This document shows positions 10,801 through 18,818 of a stretch of DNA of 64,000 nt, piece by piece (positions within the stretch are counted from its first letter, which is position 1; each line of letters opens with the position of its first letter). A program made the translations under genes and the position numbers. The DNA is from CAZDBA01 sp964503615 (GTDB lineage Bacteria > Planctomycetota > Planctomycetia > Pirellulales > Pirellulaceae), in contig CAZDBA010000001.1 in assembly GCA_964503615.1 (NCBI GenBank), positions 1 to 64,000 of the forward strand. The letters run 5' to 3'. The notes beneath the pieces were generated by a model. That model saw nothing but the letters and a program-made list of their open reading frames with translations. It was not told the origin of the DNA and did not search any database.

Positions 10801-12667
10801 CTCCAGTCGATCAAAAGCCAAGCAAGATTTGGCCGCAACGGCTGGGCTTGAATTGGTTAGGCTTTACCAAGACGCTAACGACTTGGCTGGTATGGCTGAT
10901 CAACTGGCAAAAGTTAAATCTTTGATGGACGAAAATTCTGCCGCATTTTCACCTTCTCAACGTGAGCAAGTCACCGACTATGAACAGTTTCTAGCCGACA
11001 AGCCAAGTTCGGACCTGGACAATTGGCCAACGGGCAAAGCTTACATTTCCAATTCGGGCTTTGGCGGTAACGATACAGAGAAGTCAGGTCTGACTGGATA
11101 TCGTCGAAGCAATATTTTGAACAAGGGCTCAAGTCGGTATCGGGGTGAATACCAGTTAGATGGGTTCACGACAAATTCGCAATTTCAGTTGATTGGTGCC
11201 GATGGAAATGTTCGCGGGCATTGGTTCCCAAATAACGACCCTGCAAGTTCAGGAGCAGCCGTCCGGCAGTACGGAATAGAATTTGATCGAGCCGATCTGG
11301 TCAATGGTCTTCTGACCAGCGCCGGTTACCGCGATTTCCAGGTCGTTGACTGGTTAAACTTGTTAGCTGGGGAATCGAACGAAAAAGTCGCACTGTGGAG
11401 TGCGGGCGATGAGATTACAAGCGAGCCATTCGTGCAACCGGCATCGGTAAGTGATCTTTGGGGGATTACATTGACGACGACTGGAGATTCGTCGAGGGAA
11501 ATTGAAATCGCAGCCAGTGGTCGTGATGGCATCTGCTTCCTGAAAGATTCGAGTTTGATTTGTGTTGACCCGTTTTCCGGAAAACAGGTTTGGAAACGAA
11601 ATGGCTTGACACCCGGTTCTCGAATTTATGGTGATGAGGAGTTTGTTGTCGTATTCCAGGCAGCGAATCGAGAAACCACCGCTTACGAGATTCGTTCTGG
11701 AGAGCAAGTCACAAAAGCGCGTTTGCGTAAAGAGCTTGGATTTACTTGGGCTCATATCGGCAGACATTTCTTGCAGTCCAATTTGGTCGATGGGAAGCCA
11801 ACAATGTTTTTCTACGACCCGGTCACAAAGCAAACGGTATGGCAGCGCAATTTTGCTGCCAATACCAAGGCTTGTGTGTTTCAGGAAAGCCTGATCGGCG
11901 TCTACACACCGGAGCGCCAGTTCGAGCTGATTGACATTGAGACAGGCAAAACGATTTTACAGACCCAGTTGAATGTGCCTAATGCAACCGCTGTCGACAT
12001 ACGGCGCGTCCAGGATGATTACCTGATCATCCTGCATACAGGTAGAAGCAGTTCGGGTTCGGGGTATCGGTATTTGAACGACGGCGAAGTTGAAATTCAA
12101 AAGACAATTCACTTGCTGCCGTTTTACACCGCTGATCTAATGCGAATCGATGGACAGAGTGGCATGCCTGAATGGAAATTCCCTGCTCGGTTTGAAGACT
12201 TTCAATTCTGTAGCTCGCAGCCTCGAGATTGCAATGTTTTGACGTTGTCACGACGTTTGTCCACCAATTCTTTGGAACAAGACTATACCCAATACGCGTT
12301 TATCGATCTCCGAAACGGGAAGTACATTGGCGAAGTCAAGATTTCCGGTAATATCTATCAGTTTCCACGTATTTCGGTTGTGCCTGACTCGCAGACCGTT
12401 TCGGTTACCAACGAAGTTCGGCAAACTGATATCCGTTTTTCCAACGATCCGCAACCGCCTCGTGCAACGGCTAATTTGACTAACAGTTCGCTGGCTCGTT
12501 TTCCAAAGCCAGAGCAATCAACTCAAGCCACAATTGCGTCCGAACGAGCCTCGCGAAGCGAAATTCTTGCAAAGCTCAATGCAAGGATGAAAGAACAGGA
12601 AAAGCGGCAGGAAGAGATGAAACGTCGCTTCAAGGAAGAGCAAAAAAAGCCGATCGTTGTTGAATAG
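7844..12667 (+). CDS. Very large exported PQQ-type beta-propeller protein with TPR-like repeats
   Basis: 1607 residues from the ATG at 7844. This start is preferred over the in-frame GTG at 7835 because GGGGAGAAGG ends 8 bases before it. An N-terminal hydrophobic stretch (AGLILAILFTALFAPVAALG) looks like a signal peptide. Helical repeat sequence follows (about 40-200). A PQQ-like propeller comes next (about 240-730), with repeated blades of the kind VVYTPVDKQELVCLDLSTGLQVW and LSTRSLLWGYQ. A second helical part (about 750-1030) and a second propeller (about 1190-1500), with SLICVDPFSGKQVWKRNG, follow. The C-terminus is a charged coiled coil (KLNARMKEQEKRQEEMKRR). Such proteins are common in planctomycetes. 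The blades resemble BamB-type and quinoprotein repeats, but nothing shows bound PQQ or enzyme activity; a periplasmic scaffold role is inference. It stands alone, divergent from the MoxR operon. Confidence 0.82.
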   Translation: MCKTETLAKWGARVGKAGLILAILFTALFAPVAALGKVCVLTVTQADDSIEDENVPIFVPPPRELLRPMTQASKAIEKQDYPRAIALLGEILQNDENEDYLMALPDREGKISRSLRATAAEMLGSIPAKEREVYQLRYGIPAEQMLEEAISENDYLKISQIVRRFFYTEAGYTAAMLLGHHHLEQGRPIASAFAFQRVIECEQARKKFDPEASILLATCWALADSEVKAVDVLKDLRQRNRTVNIRFMDQVVQLPRKDDQLGQWLTDLIGKTPLMKNRAVGQWVIYRGNPQRNAYGGSGFPLRAPRWEVPVHNDLDIENAVRRQQEKYVYTGDVTVPAVQPIAVGDTIVMRTFNKLVGIDFKTGKRTWVFPSFDTDLLDTGDIVANQRLNARVLQQPITERMWQDTVFGQVSSDGERIFLIPNPGFAKYESTRIVISQGRKISDPLGQRDTNELKAIDVSRQGSFLWEVGGETGKDEPKLAGAFFLGPPLPLDNVLYSVCQMAGEIRVVAMEPASGRMLWSQQLASTQGRNASSQNENRRLAGASPSFSDGILVCPTNVGAVVSMELSTRSLLWGYQHSHPNAAVSQISPTQKSGHRRIGGYWRDSMVTIANGKVVYTPVDKQELVCLDLSTGLQVWKSETGVPRSGVPRKDSIYVGCIDAGQIVLVGVDHARGIDIETGIESWEIDTQQYGRPSGRGYGCKGSYFYPTTDKRILRLDIEKGVVAQDVPTNDVLGNLICYQGDVISHGATTVTTFPQDETSAAMVKKAKALDRMTPELWVLDAQLLMQKNELREAVSSIEQAHTQKPSVLSAKILAELMVQSIRSDFEFGMQLAKKYPTLLKTENQSEFLVAKIDGMIERGESELALDEIQRLLEPADQFLAQRSERFVNVPEEAMKIRIDRWVSLRLNTILQNGTDEQKSNTLERLADTINRSTLADAKARFELYRIVGLANVPAEQVFELGRELVSKGFRVQGLRSFQFLETLSSSRSKAKQDLAATAGLELVRLYQDANDLAGMADQLAKVKSLMDENSAAFSPSQREQVTDYEQFLADKPSSDLDNWPTGKAYISNSGFGGNDTEKSGLTGYRRSNILNKGSSRYRGEYQLDGFTTNSQFQLIGADGNVRGHWFPNNDPASSGAAVRQYGIEFDRADLVNGLLTSAGYRDFQVVDWLNLLAGESNEKVALWSAGDEITSEPFVQPASVSDLWGITLTTTGDSSREIEIAASGRDGICFLKDSSLICVDPFSGKQVWKRNGLTPGSRIYGDEEFVVVFQAANRETTAYEIRSGEQVTKARLRKELGFTWAHIGRHFLQSNLVDGKPTMFFYDPVTKQTVWQRNFAANTKACVFQESLIGVYTPERQFELIDIETGKTILQTQLNVPNATAVDIRRVQDDYLIILHTGRSSSGSGYRYLNDGEVEIQKTIHLLPFYTADLMRIDGQSGMPEWKFPARFEDFQFCSSQPRDCNVLTLSRRLSTNSLEQDYTQYAFIDLRNGKYIGEVKISGNIYQFPRISVVPDSQTVSVTNEVRQTDIRFSNDPQPPRATANLTNSSLARFPKPEQSTQATIASERASRSEILAKLNARMKEQEKRQEEMKRRFKEEQKKPIVVE

Positions 12668-12742
12668 TTGTACCCGCGCGCATTTTTAAACGGCGCCCTC
12701 CATCTTTTGGATTGAGTTCCAATCTTCTAGGATAGGTCTACG

Positions 12743-12839
12743 CACGAGCGTCTGGAATGGTAACCCGCAGCGTAAGCAAGGACCTGCAAGCTGCTTCCTC
12801 GCTAACGCGTCGGGTTTCCATTCCATATGGTCGCTCGTG
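12743..12839. repeat. REP-like palindromic element, copy 1
   Basis: A 97-base imperfect inverted repeat. Outer arms are CACGAGCG (12743-12750) and CGCTCGTG (12832-12839). Inner arms of about 30 bases (from 12752, and 12793-12822) match at about 25 of 30 positions around a short centre. The right arm contains a 33-base segment (12788-12820) that recurs exactly at 52268-52300; its core also occurs in inverted form at 30339-30385. The element is intergenic and has no coding capacity, so it resembles a non-autonomous palindromic repeat family. Confidence 0.7.
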
Positions 12840-12877
12840 TATGAAACAGCGTTTATTAGAGAGTTGCAGGAAATTCG

Positions 12878-14974
12878 ATGGCGAAGACGGCAAGTACAAA
12901 GGCTCGGGCAAAAGAACTTGAGCGTGTGATTACGCATCTGGATACGCTGTACGAGCAAGGCGAAGATTGCAAGCACCCAGACACCGGGATCGTTATTACT
13001 GACGGTGAATACGATGGATTGCGTCGCGAGCTAAAAGAACTCGCGCCCAAATCAAAACTGTTTGCAACCGCCACGGCATCCAAAGTCAACTCGGCGGTGG
13101 CCAAAGTAGTACACGATCCACCTTTGACCTCGATCGAGAAAGCCAGCCATGAAGATGTTGCGACTCAGGAGGCAATGTTGTTCAAGTGGCTATTGGGCAC
13201 CGTTGCAGATGATTACGACGGCAAACTGACCAAAATCAAAGACAAAGTCTACAAAGACGAGCCGGTCCAGATTCCCAAAGACAAATTCTACCAGGCTTAT
13301 AAACTGGACGGCGTTGCGTTGGCGTTGTACTACGAAGACGGTGTGCTTGCCCGAGCCGGATTACGGCCTCGCGATGGAATCAACGGCGAAGATGTAACCG
13401 AGCAGTGCCAGTACGTAAAAGGGATTCCGAAAAAGTTGAAACAAAAGGTGACTTGTTCCATCCGCGGCGAATTGATTTGCAAACTGAAAGACTTTGACAA
13501 GGTCCAAGTCGATTTGGAAAAGGCTGGTGAAAAGCTGCGCGCGAATCCTCGCAACCATGCGGCCGGTGGGATCCGGCAATTTAAGGTCCCTGAGAAAACG
13601 GAGCGAATGCGATTGAGCTTTATTGCCTATACGATCGAAGCACTCGACAATCCGCCCTATGAGACTGAGCTTGAACGTGCTGCGTACTGTAATGACAAAT
13701 TGGGCGTGCCCTATATTGAAACCAAATTGTTCAAGTTCACCGACCTCGCGAAAATGGAGGACGGGATTTCGAAACTGGATTTCGAAGTCGATGGTGTGAT
13801 CATCGGTGTCAATAATCTTGAGGACCAAACCCAGCTAGGGCGACATGGTGATCCACTCACCGGAAATCCAAAAGGCAAAATTGCGTGGAAGTTCCGTGAG
13901 GAGGAAGCGACTCCTACGATCAAGGATATCGAATGGAAAACGGGACGGACCGGAAAGATTTCCGCCGTGGCAATTTTTGATGCGGTGCGTCTTGCCGGAA
14001 CAAACGTTTCTCGAGCGACGCTGCACAATGCGGGCTTTATGGAACGCAACGAGATCACGATTGGCTCTACGATTTCAGTGCGCAAGGCAGGCAAGATTAT
14101 TCCCAAAGTCACGGGCGTCGTTGCGGGTAAAGGCAAACCGGACTTTCCGGAAACATGCCCAGCTTGCGAAGCAAAGACGAAACTGAAAAAGGGCGGCTCA
14201 AAAGATATGGTCGAGTTGATTTGCACCAGCAAGAACTGTTCGGCTCAAATCATCAGCACGCTTTGCCATTACCTGGAAACGTTCGGCGTCTTGGGACTTG
14301 GGGAAAGTCGGGTTACCAGTTTGGTGGACGGGGGCAAGGTCGAGGTTGCCGCGGACTTTTATGAATTGGATGTTGAAGATGCGATGGCCTGTGATTTGTC
14401 ACACCGTCAATCTTCGTTGGCGATCGCAGCGATCCACATGATCCCGGCACCGGACAAGCAAGACGATTTGGAAGGTGCAATCGCCGAAGCGATTCAATCC
14501 AAAAAAGAGGTCCCGCTATGGAAGCTGTTCGCTTCGTTCGGAATCGACGCGGCGGGCAAATCAGCAGGAAAGGCACTGGCAACGCACTTTGGTTCGTTTC
14601 AAGCGATCCGTGACGCAAGTGAGGAGGACCTCATCGCAGTCGACGACGTGGGTGAGAAAACAGCTGCTGCGATTTATGCCTATCTGGACGAGAACTCCGC
14701 ATTGATCGACCGTTTGTTGAAGCATGTCGAGCCTTCGGTTCAAGAATCAGGCGGCTCGTTGTCGGGCAAAAAATTCTGTTTGAGTGGTAGCTTTCCCGAC
14801 GGCAAAAAACACTGGGAGCAGCTAATCGAATCAGCGGGTGGAGCCTGTGCAGGTAGTGTATCCAAAAAGACAGACTACCTGGTCGCGGGCCCTGGCAGCG
14901 GCTCCAAATCTGCGAAAGCAGAAAAGCTTGGCATCCCTATCATCGATACGAACGAACTGTCAAAACTCTTGTAA
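12878..14974 (+). CDS. ligA: NAD-dependent DNA ligase, divergent LigA type
   Basis: 698 residues. The adenylation motif KLDG places the nucleotide-accepting lysine at K142. The NAD-binding Ia region is present in shortened form (ITDGEYDGLRREL, about 40-52). Motif DGVIIGVNN follows, then the OB-fold, a four-cysteine zinc finger (C427, C430, C449, C454), helix-hairpin-helix repeats (about 545-615), and a C-terminal BRCT domain (about 622-698, LSGKKFCLSGSFPDGKKHW). The enzyme seals nicks in duplex DNA using NAD. It is slightly longer than the usual 670 residues, with an insertion at about 110-135 before the active lysine. A ribosome site (GCAGGAAA) precedes the ATG. Because the sequence is divergent, it may be a second ligase beside a housekeeping LigA elsewhere; that cannot be decided here. 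Confidence 0.85.
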   Translation: MAKTASTKARAKELERVITHLDTLYEQGEDCKHPDTGIVITDGEYDGLRRELKELAPKSKLFATATASKVNSAVAKVVHDPPLTSIEKASHEDVATQEAMLFKWLLGTVADDYDGKLTKIKDKVYKDEPVQIPKDKFYQAYKLDGVALALYYEDGVLARAGLRPRDGINGEDVTEQCQYVKGIPKKLKQKVTCSIRGELICKLKDFDKVQVDLEKAGEKLRANPRNHAAGGIRQFKVPEKTERMRLSFIAYTIEALDNPPYETELERAAYCNDKLGVPYIETKLFKFTDLAKMEDGISKLDFEVDGVIIGVNNLEDQTQLGRHGDPLTGNPKGKIAWKFREEEATPTIKDIEWKTGRTGKISAVAIFDAVRLAGTNVSRATLHNAGFMERNEITIGSTISVRKAGKIIPKVTGVVAGKGKPDFPETCPACEAKTKLKKGGSKDMVELICTSKNCSAQIISTLCHYLETFGVLGLGESRVTSLVDGGKVEVAADFYELDVEDAMACDLSHRQSSLAIAAIHMIPAPDKQDDLEGAIAEAIQSKKEVPLWKLFASFGIDAAGKSAGKALATHFGSFQAIRDASEEDLIAVDDVGEKTAAAIYAYLDENSALIDRLLKHVEPSVQESGGSLSGKKFCLSGSFPDGKKHWEQLIESAGGACAGSVSKKTDYLVAGPGSGSKSAKAEKLGIPIIDTNELSKLL

Positions 14975-15161
14975 GATTTGTTGTGAATAAAACACAGCCA
15001 TCCCCCGCTGATTCGCCGGGCGTGAGCGATGGACCAAGAAGCATAATGGTCTGAGTTGACCGACCGGGTTCGCGAATCGGCGATGGCGAGTTAGGATTGT
15101 CGATCCAGTAAGTAAAAACATGTACTGACTCTTGCCTGTAAGCGACGGCACCGGATTTTAT

Positions 15162-15848
15162 ATGACTCAGCATAAACAACCTCTTGCACTCTTCTCTCTA
15201 TTTTTCGTTTGCGGGGTTTTGCTCACGATTGGAATTGGGGGATGCAGCCGGAAAGTTACTCACATCGAGGGTTCAGGCCAACAGGAGCGAGAAACTCGTG
15301 AGTTGGATGATTTTGACGCGATCAAAGTCGAGGGGATAGGGACCATTATCATCGAATTTGGTAAACCAGCTAGTTGCACGGTGATCGCTGAAGACAATCT
15401 TTTGGAGCACTACAAAACGGAAGTCAAAGACAACGTACTGACTTTGGCCCCCACAGCGTCGATCCGCCCCACAAAAAAACTGCGAGTTGCTTTAAGTTGT
15501 GAATCGTTGAATCGAATCGAGTTGGGCGGAGCCACAGAAGTCCAGTTCAAAGGAGCACGTGGAGGCGACTTGAAAGTTATCGCCAGTGGAACTTCTAAAA
15601 TAACCGCCGCGGGGAATGTCGAGCATCTTGAGTTGGAGGCTGATGGAACTTGCGAATTCGAGATGTTCAAACTAAAGGCGGCTACAATCGACGCGGTGCT
15701 GCATGGTGCATCGAAAGCAAACTTGCATGTTACCGGGTCATTAACAGCTGACATTCATGGCGCCAGTTCGATCTGCTACGATGGCAATGGGAGTGTGAAT
15801 CAGACAAAAGAGGGCGTGGGCTCGATTCGCAGGCGAAAACGTCGCTAA
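15162..15848 (+). CDS. GIN-domain (DUF2807) lipoprotein
   Basis: 228 residues from the ATG at 15162; a further in-frame start at 15132 would add 10 residues before the signal and is less likely. A lipoprotein signal is visible: hydrophobic stretch 8-25 and a lipobox ending in cysteine 28 (IGGC). The mature part begins RELDDFDAIKVEGIGTIIIEFG and continues with repeated beta-helical turns (IELGGATEVQF, LKVIASGTSKITAAG, IDAVLHGASKANLHV, LTADIHGASSI), typical of the putative auto-transporter adhesin head GIN domain. The protein is probably surface or periplasmic and membrane anchored. It lies 77 bases before the UvrA-like gene on the same strand; no functional link is evident. Substrate or partner is unknown. 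Confidence 0.8.
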   Translation: MTQHKQPLALFSLFFVCGVLLTIGIGGCSRKVTHIEGSGQQERETRELDDFDAIKVEGIGTIIIEFGKPASCTVIAEDNLLEHYKTEVKDNVLTLAPTASIRPTKKLRVALSCESLNRIELGGATEVQFKGARGGDLKVIASGTSKITAAGNVEHLELEADGTCEFEMFKLKAATIDAVLHGASKANLHVTGSLTADIHGASSICYDGNGSVNQTKEGVGSIRRRKRR

Positions 15849-15925
15849 GCGTTCTACGGCCAAGATTCACTATTGCCCCAAAAATTCTTAGACCAAAACC
15901 TGAATACAGAATTCCTGAATCGTCG

Positions 15926-18751
15926 ATGGGTAAGTCAATCAGCTTGCGAGGAGTTCGCGTTAACAATCTCAAGCAGGTTGATCTCGATATCCCACACGGC
16001 CAATTGCTCACAATCTGTGGAGTAAGTGGAAGCGGTAAAACGAGCTTGGCGCTCGACACGCTATACGCAGAAGGCCAGCGGCGATACGTCGAGAGTTTCT
16101 CACCCTACACGCGGCAATTCCTGGAGCAGTTGGATAAGCCCGATGTCGATTCGATCGAAGGCATCCCGCCGGCAATCGCGATTCGCTCGATTCGCCGAAC
16201 CACCAATCGACGCACGACAGTCGGCTCGGCCACCGAAATCAACGAGCACTTGCGGTTGCTGTATTCGAAAATTGGAGTTCCCTACTGTACCGGCTGTGGA
16301 AAACAAATCGAAACGGACGATGCGGAGTCAGTCGCGGCGAAGCTCGCGCAGTTGCCCGAGAAAACTCGTTACCAAATCGCCTTCCGGATCGAAGTTGAAA
16401 CCGATCTGCAAACCGAAGCCACTCCACAAAAGTCACTTTCGTTTTACGCCCGACACGGTTTTGCACGCGCGGTTGTGGGCGGGCAAATAGTTGAACTGGC
16501 TGGTCTGTCTGACGAGCAAGATGCTTTGCTGGCTGATGACTTGCCTACGCTGATTATCGTCGACCGGTTAACGGCCAACAGTCCTGCCAATCGTGTCCGC
16601 GATTCTCTGGAGACCGCATTTGAATTTGGTCAGGGAGTTTGCCAAGTCCTGCTGACTGAATCGAGTGACGCGCTGACAACGCGAGAAATCGATGGGCGTA
16701 GTTGGCATGTGGTGACGTTTGCCAAGACACTGTACTGTGCTGAGTGCGAAGTTGAATTGCCTCCGCCGGAGCCAAGCCTGTTCAGTTTTAACAGTGCGCT
16801 GGGTGCTTGTCTTCAATGCGAAGGGCTTGGATCGGTACAACGTCTGGATATGGACAAGATCGTTCCGGACGCAAGTGTAACGCTTCGCGAGGGCGCGATT
16901 GCGCCGTGGACAACGCCGGCGTACAGTCATGAACTTGAGGAATTGATTGCGTTGGCCGGGGACTACGAATTGCCGTTGGACGTGCCGTTCTCGGAACTTT
17001 CCGATGAACATATTCGTTTGATTTGGAACGGTGTGCCTGAGCGGAAGTTCGGAGGGTTGGATGGCTTTTTCTCTTGGCTGGAAAAGCGAAAGTACAAAAT
17101 GCACATTCGTGTCTTTTTGAGCCGCTGGCGAGTCTTTGAGCCTTGCCCTAAATGTCAAAGCCAACGATTGAACGAAAACGCACTCGCGTTTCGAATTGGC
17201 CAGTACAACATCGCAGAACTAAGTGCTCAGTCGGTCGAGGAGACGAGTAAGTTTCTTACCGAAATCGAGCTAGAGGCTTGGCAGCTTTCTATGACGCGGC
17301 AAGTTTTGCGTCAGGTCCAACGTCGTTTAGAGTATCTGGAACAGGTGGGCGTCGAATACCTGTCGCTGGACCGCCGGATGATTTCGCTAAGCAATGGCGA
17401 AGCGCAGCGGGTAACTTTGACGACCAGTCTGGGTTCGACGCTGGTTAATATGTTGTACATTTTGGACGAGCCGACGTCGGGATTGCATCCAGACGATGTG
17501 CAGAAATTGATCCAGGCGATTGAAGCTTTGCACCGGCGAAAGAACACAGTTGTTTGCGTTGACCATAATCCAGCCGTGATCGAAGCGACCGAACGTGTGT
17601 TGGAGATCGGTCCGATGTCTGGCACTCAGGGGGGCGAAATCGTATTCGATGGAAATGCCCAACAGTTATTAGAGGTCGACCGAGAAGGCTCAACCGGTTC
17701 CTACCTCGCCGGTTTGTCTGGATACGAATTGCCAGAAGCTCGTCGACAACCGAGCGGACAGATTCAACTGGTCGGAGCCTCTGGAAACAATTTGCGGAAT
17801 CTCGATGTGAGTTTTCCGTTAGGTTGTCTGTGTGTTGTCAGTGGAGTGAGCGGCAGTGGCAAGTCGAGCTTGATCCAGCAAACTCTATATCCCGCGTTGC
17901 AAGCAGAGCTTTCTGAAAAGACGACCGATTCGCTCCCGTTTGAGAAATTGATAACCGAGTCACAAATTGACGAAGTTGTCATGATCGATCAATCGCCGAT
18001 CGGACGCTCGCCACGCAGTAACCCGATGACTTATGTAAAGGCGTTCGACGAAATTCGCAAACTGTTTGCCCAGCAGATGACTGCGAAAACCAGGAACTAC
18101 ACTGCCGGGCATTTTAGCTTTAACGTTGCCAAAGGTCGCTGTGAAAATTGCGAGGGCGGTGGGCATATTGAAATCGACATGCAATTTTTGGCAGATGTTT
18201 ATATGCGCTGTCCCGACTGCAAGGGGACTCGATTTCGCCGCGAGATTCTGGACGTGAAACACCGAGGCAAAAACATCGCAGAAGTGTTATCGATGCCGGT
18301 CGATGACGCGTTCTCGTTTTTTCGCGGGCAACACAAGATCCAAACGAAATTGAAAACGCTAATGGATGTGGGACTTGGGTATTTACCGCTGGGCCAACCG
18401 GCCAACTCGTTGTCCACTGGCGAAGCGCAGCGATTAAAGCTGGCGTTGTATCTGAATGTTAAATCGGCCAAGCGTTGTTTGTTTTTGATGGACGAGCCCA
18501 CTTCTGGCTTGCACATGGCAGATATCGACAAACTGCTGGAGACGTTTGATGCTCTGTTGGCCGTCGGTCACTCAATTGTCACGATAGAACATAACCTGCA
18601 ATTAATGGAACAAGCCGATTGGATTATCGACATGGGGCCCGGTGCGGCTAACAATGGTGGTACAATTGTCGCTGAGGGCACACCGGAACAAGTGGCCAAG
18701 CACCTCAATTCTCGAACAGGTTTCCATTTAAAAAAGTCCCTGTTCGGCTAA
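15926..18751 (+). CDS. UvrA-like excinuclease ATPase (paralogue with variant signatures)
   Basis: 941 residues with the UvrA layout of two ABC ATPase halves. The first P-loop is GVSGSGKT at 32-39, followed by the UvrA-specific YVESFSPYTRQFLEQLDKPDVDSIEGIPPAI block. Zinc-binding CxxC pairs occur (CTGC, CAEC/CLQC, CPKC). The second P-loop is at 640-647, and its zinc module (RCENCEGGG to RCPDCKG) is very UvrA-like. The two ABC signatures read LSNGEAQR and LSTGEAQR, not the LSGGEAQR of the repair enzyme, and the first Walker B continues DEPTSGLHPDD where canonical UvrA has a different run. This suggests a UvrA paralogue of the UvrA2/DrrC kind, known for damage tolerance or drug resistance, rather than the housekeeping UvrA; length alone fits either. 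It is cytosolic and DNA binding. Confidence 0.83.
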   Translation: MGKSISLRGVRVNNLKQVDLDIPHGQLLTICGVSGSGKTSLALDTLYAEGQRRYVESFSPYTRQFLEQLDKPDVDSIEGIPPAIAIRSIRRTTNRRTTVGSATEINEHLRLLYSKIGVPYCTGCGKQIETDDAESVAAKLAQLPEKTRYQIAFRIEVETDLQTEATPQKSLSFYARHGFARAVVGGQIVELAGLSDEQDALLADDLPTLIIVDRLTANSPANRVRDSLETAFEFGQGVCQVLLTESSDALTTREIDGRSWHVVTFAKTLYCAECEVELPPPEPSLFSFNSALGACLQCEGLGSVQRLDMDKIVPDASVTLREGAIAPWTTPAYSHELEELIALAGDYELPLDVPFSELSDEHIRLIWNGVPERKFGGLDGFFSWLEKRKYKMHIRVFLSRWRVFEPCPKCQSQRLNENALAFRIGQYNIAELSAQSVEETSKFLTEIELEAWQLSMTRQVLRQVQRRLEYLEQVGVEYLSLDRRMISLSNGEAQRVTLTTSLGSTLVNMLYILDEPTSGLHPDDVQKLIQAIEALHRRKNTVVCVDHNPAVIEATERVLEIGPMSGTQGGEIVFDGNAQQLLEVDREGSTGSYLAGLSGYELPEARRQPSGQIQLVGASGNNLRNLDVSFPLGCLCVVSGVSGSGKSSLIQQTLYPALQAELSEKTTDSLPFEKLITESQIDEVVMIDQSPIGRSPRSNPMTYVKAFDEIRKLFAQQMTAKTRNYTAGHFSFNVAKGRCENCEGGGHIEIDMQFLADVYMRCPDCKGTRFRREILDVKHRGKNIAEVLSMPVDDAFSFFRGQHKIQTKLKTLMDVGLGYLPLGQPANSLSTGEAQRLKLALYLNVKSAKRCLFLMDEPTSGLHMADIDKLLETFDALLAVGHSIVTIEHNLQLMEQADWIIDMGPGAANNGGTIVAEGTPEQVAKHLNSRTGFHLKKSLFG

Positions 18752-18818
18752 ACCAACTAAACAGGTAGAACGGGCCAAGTCGGGCCGACTGAGGCCTTAG
18801 TCAGCTTTCACAAAATTC

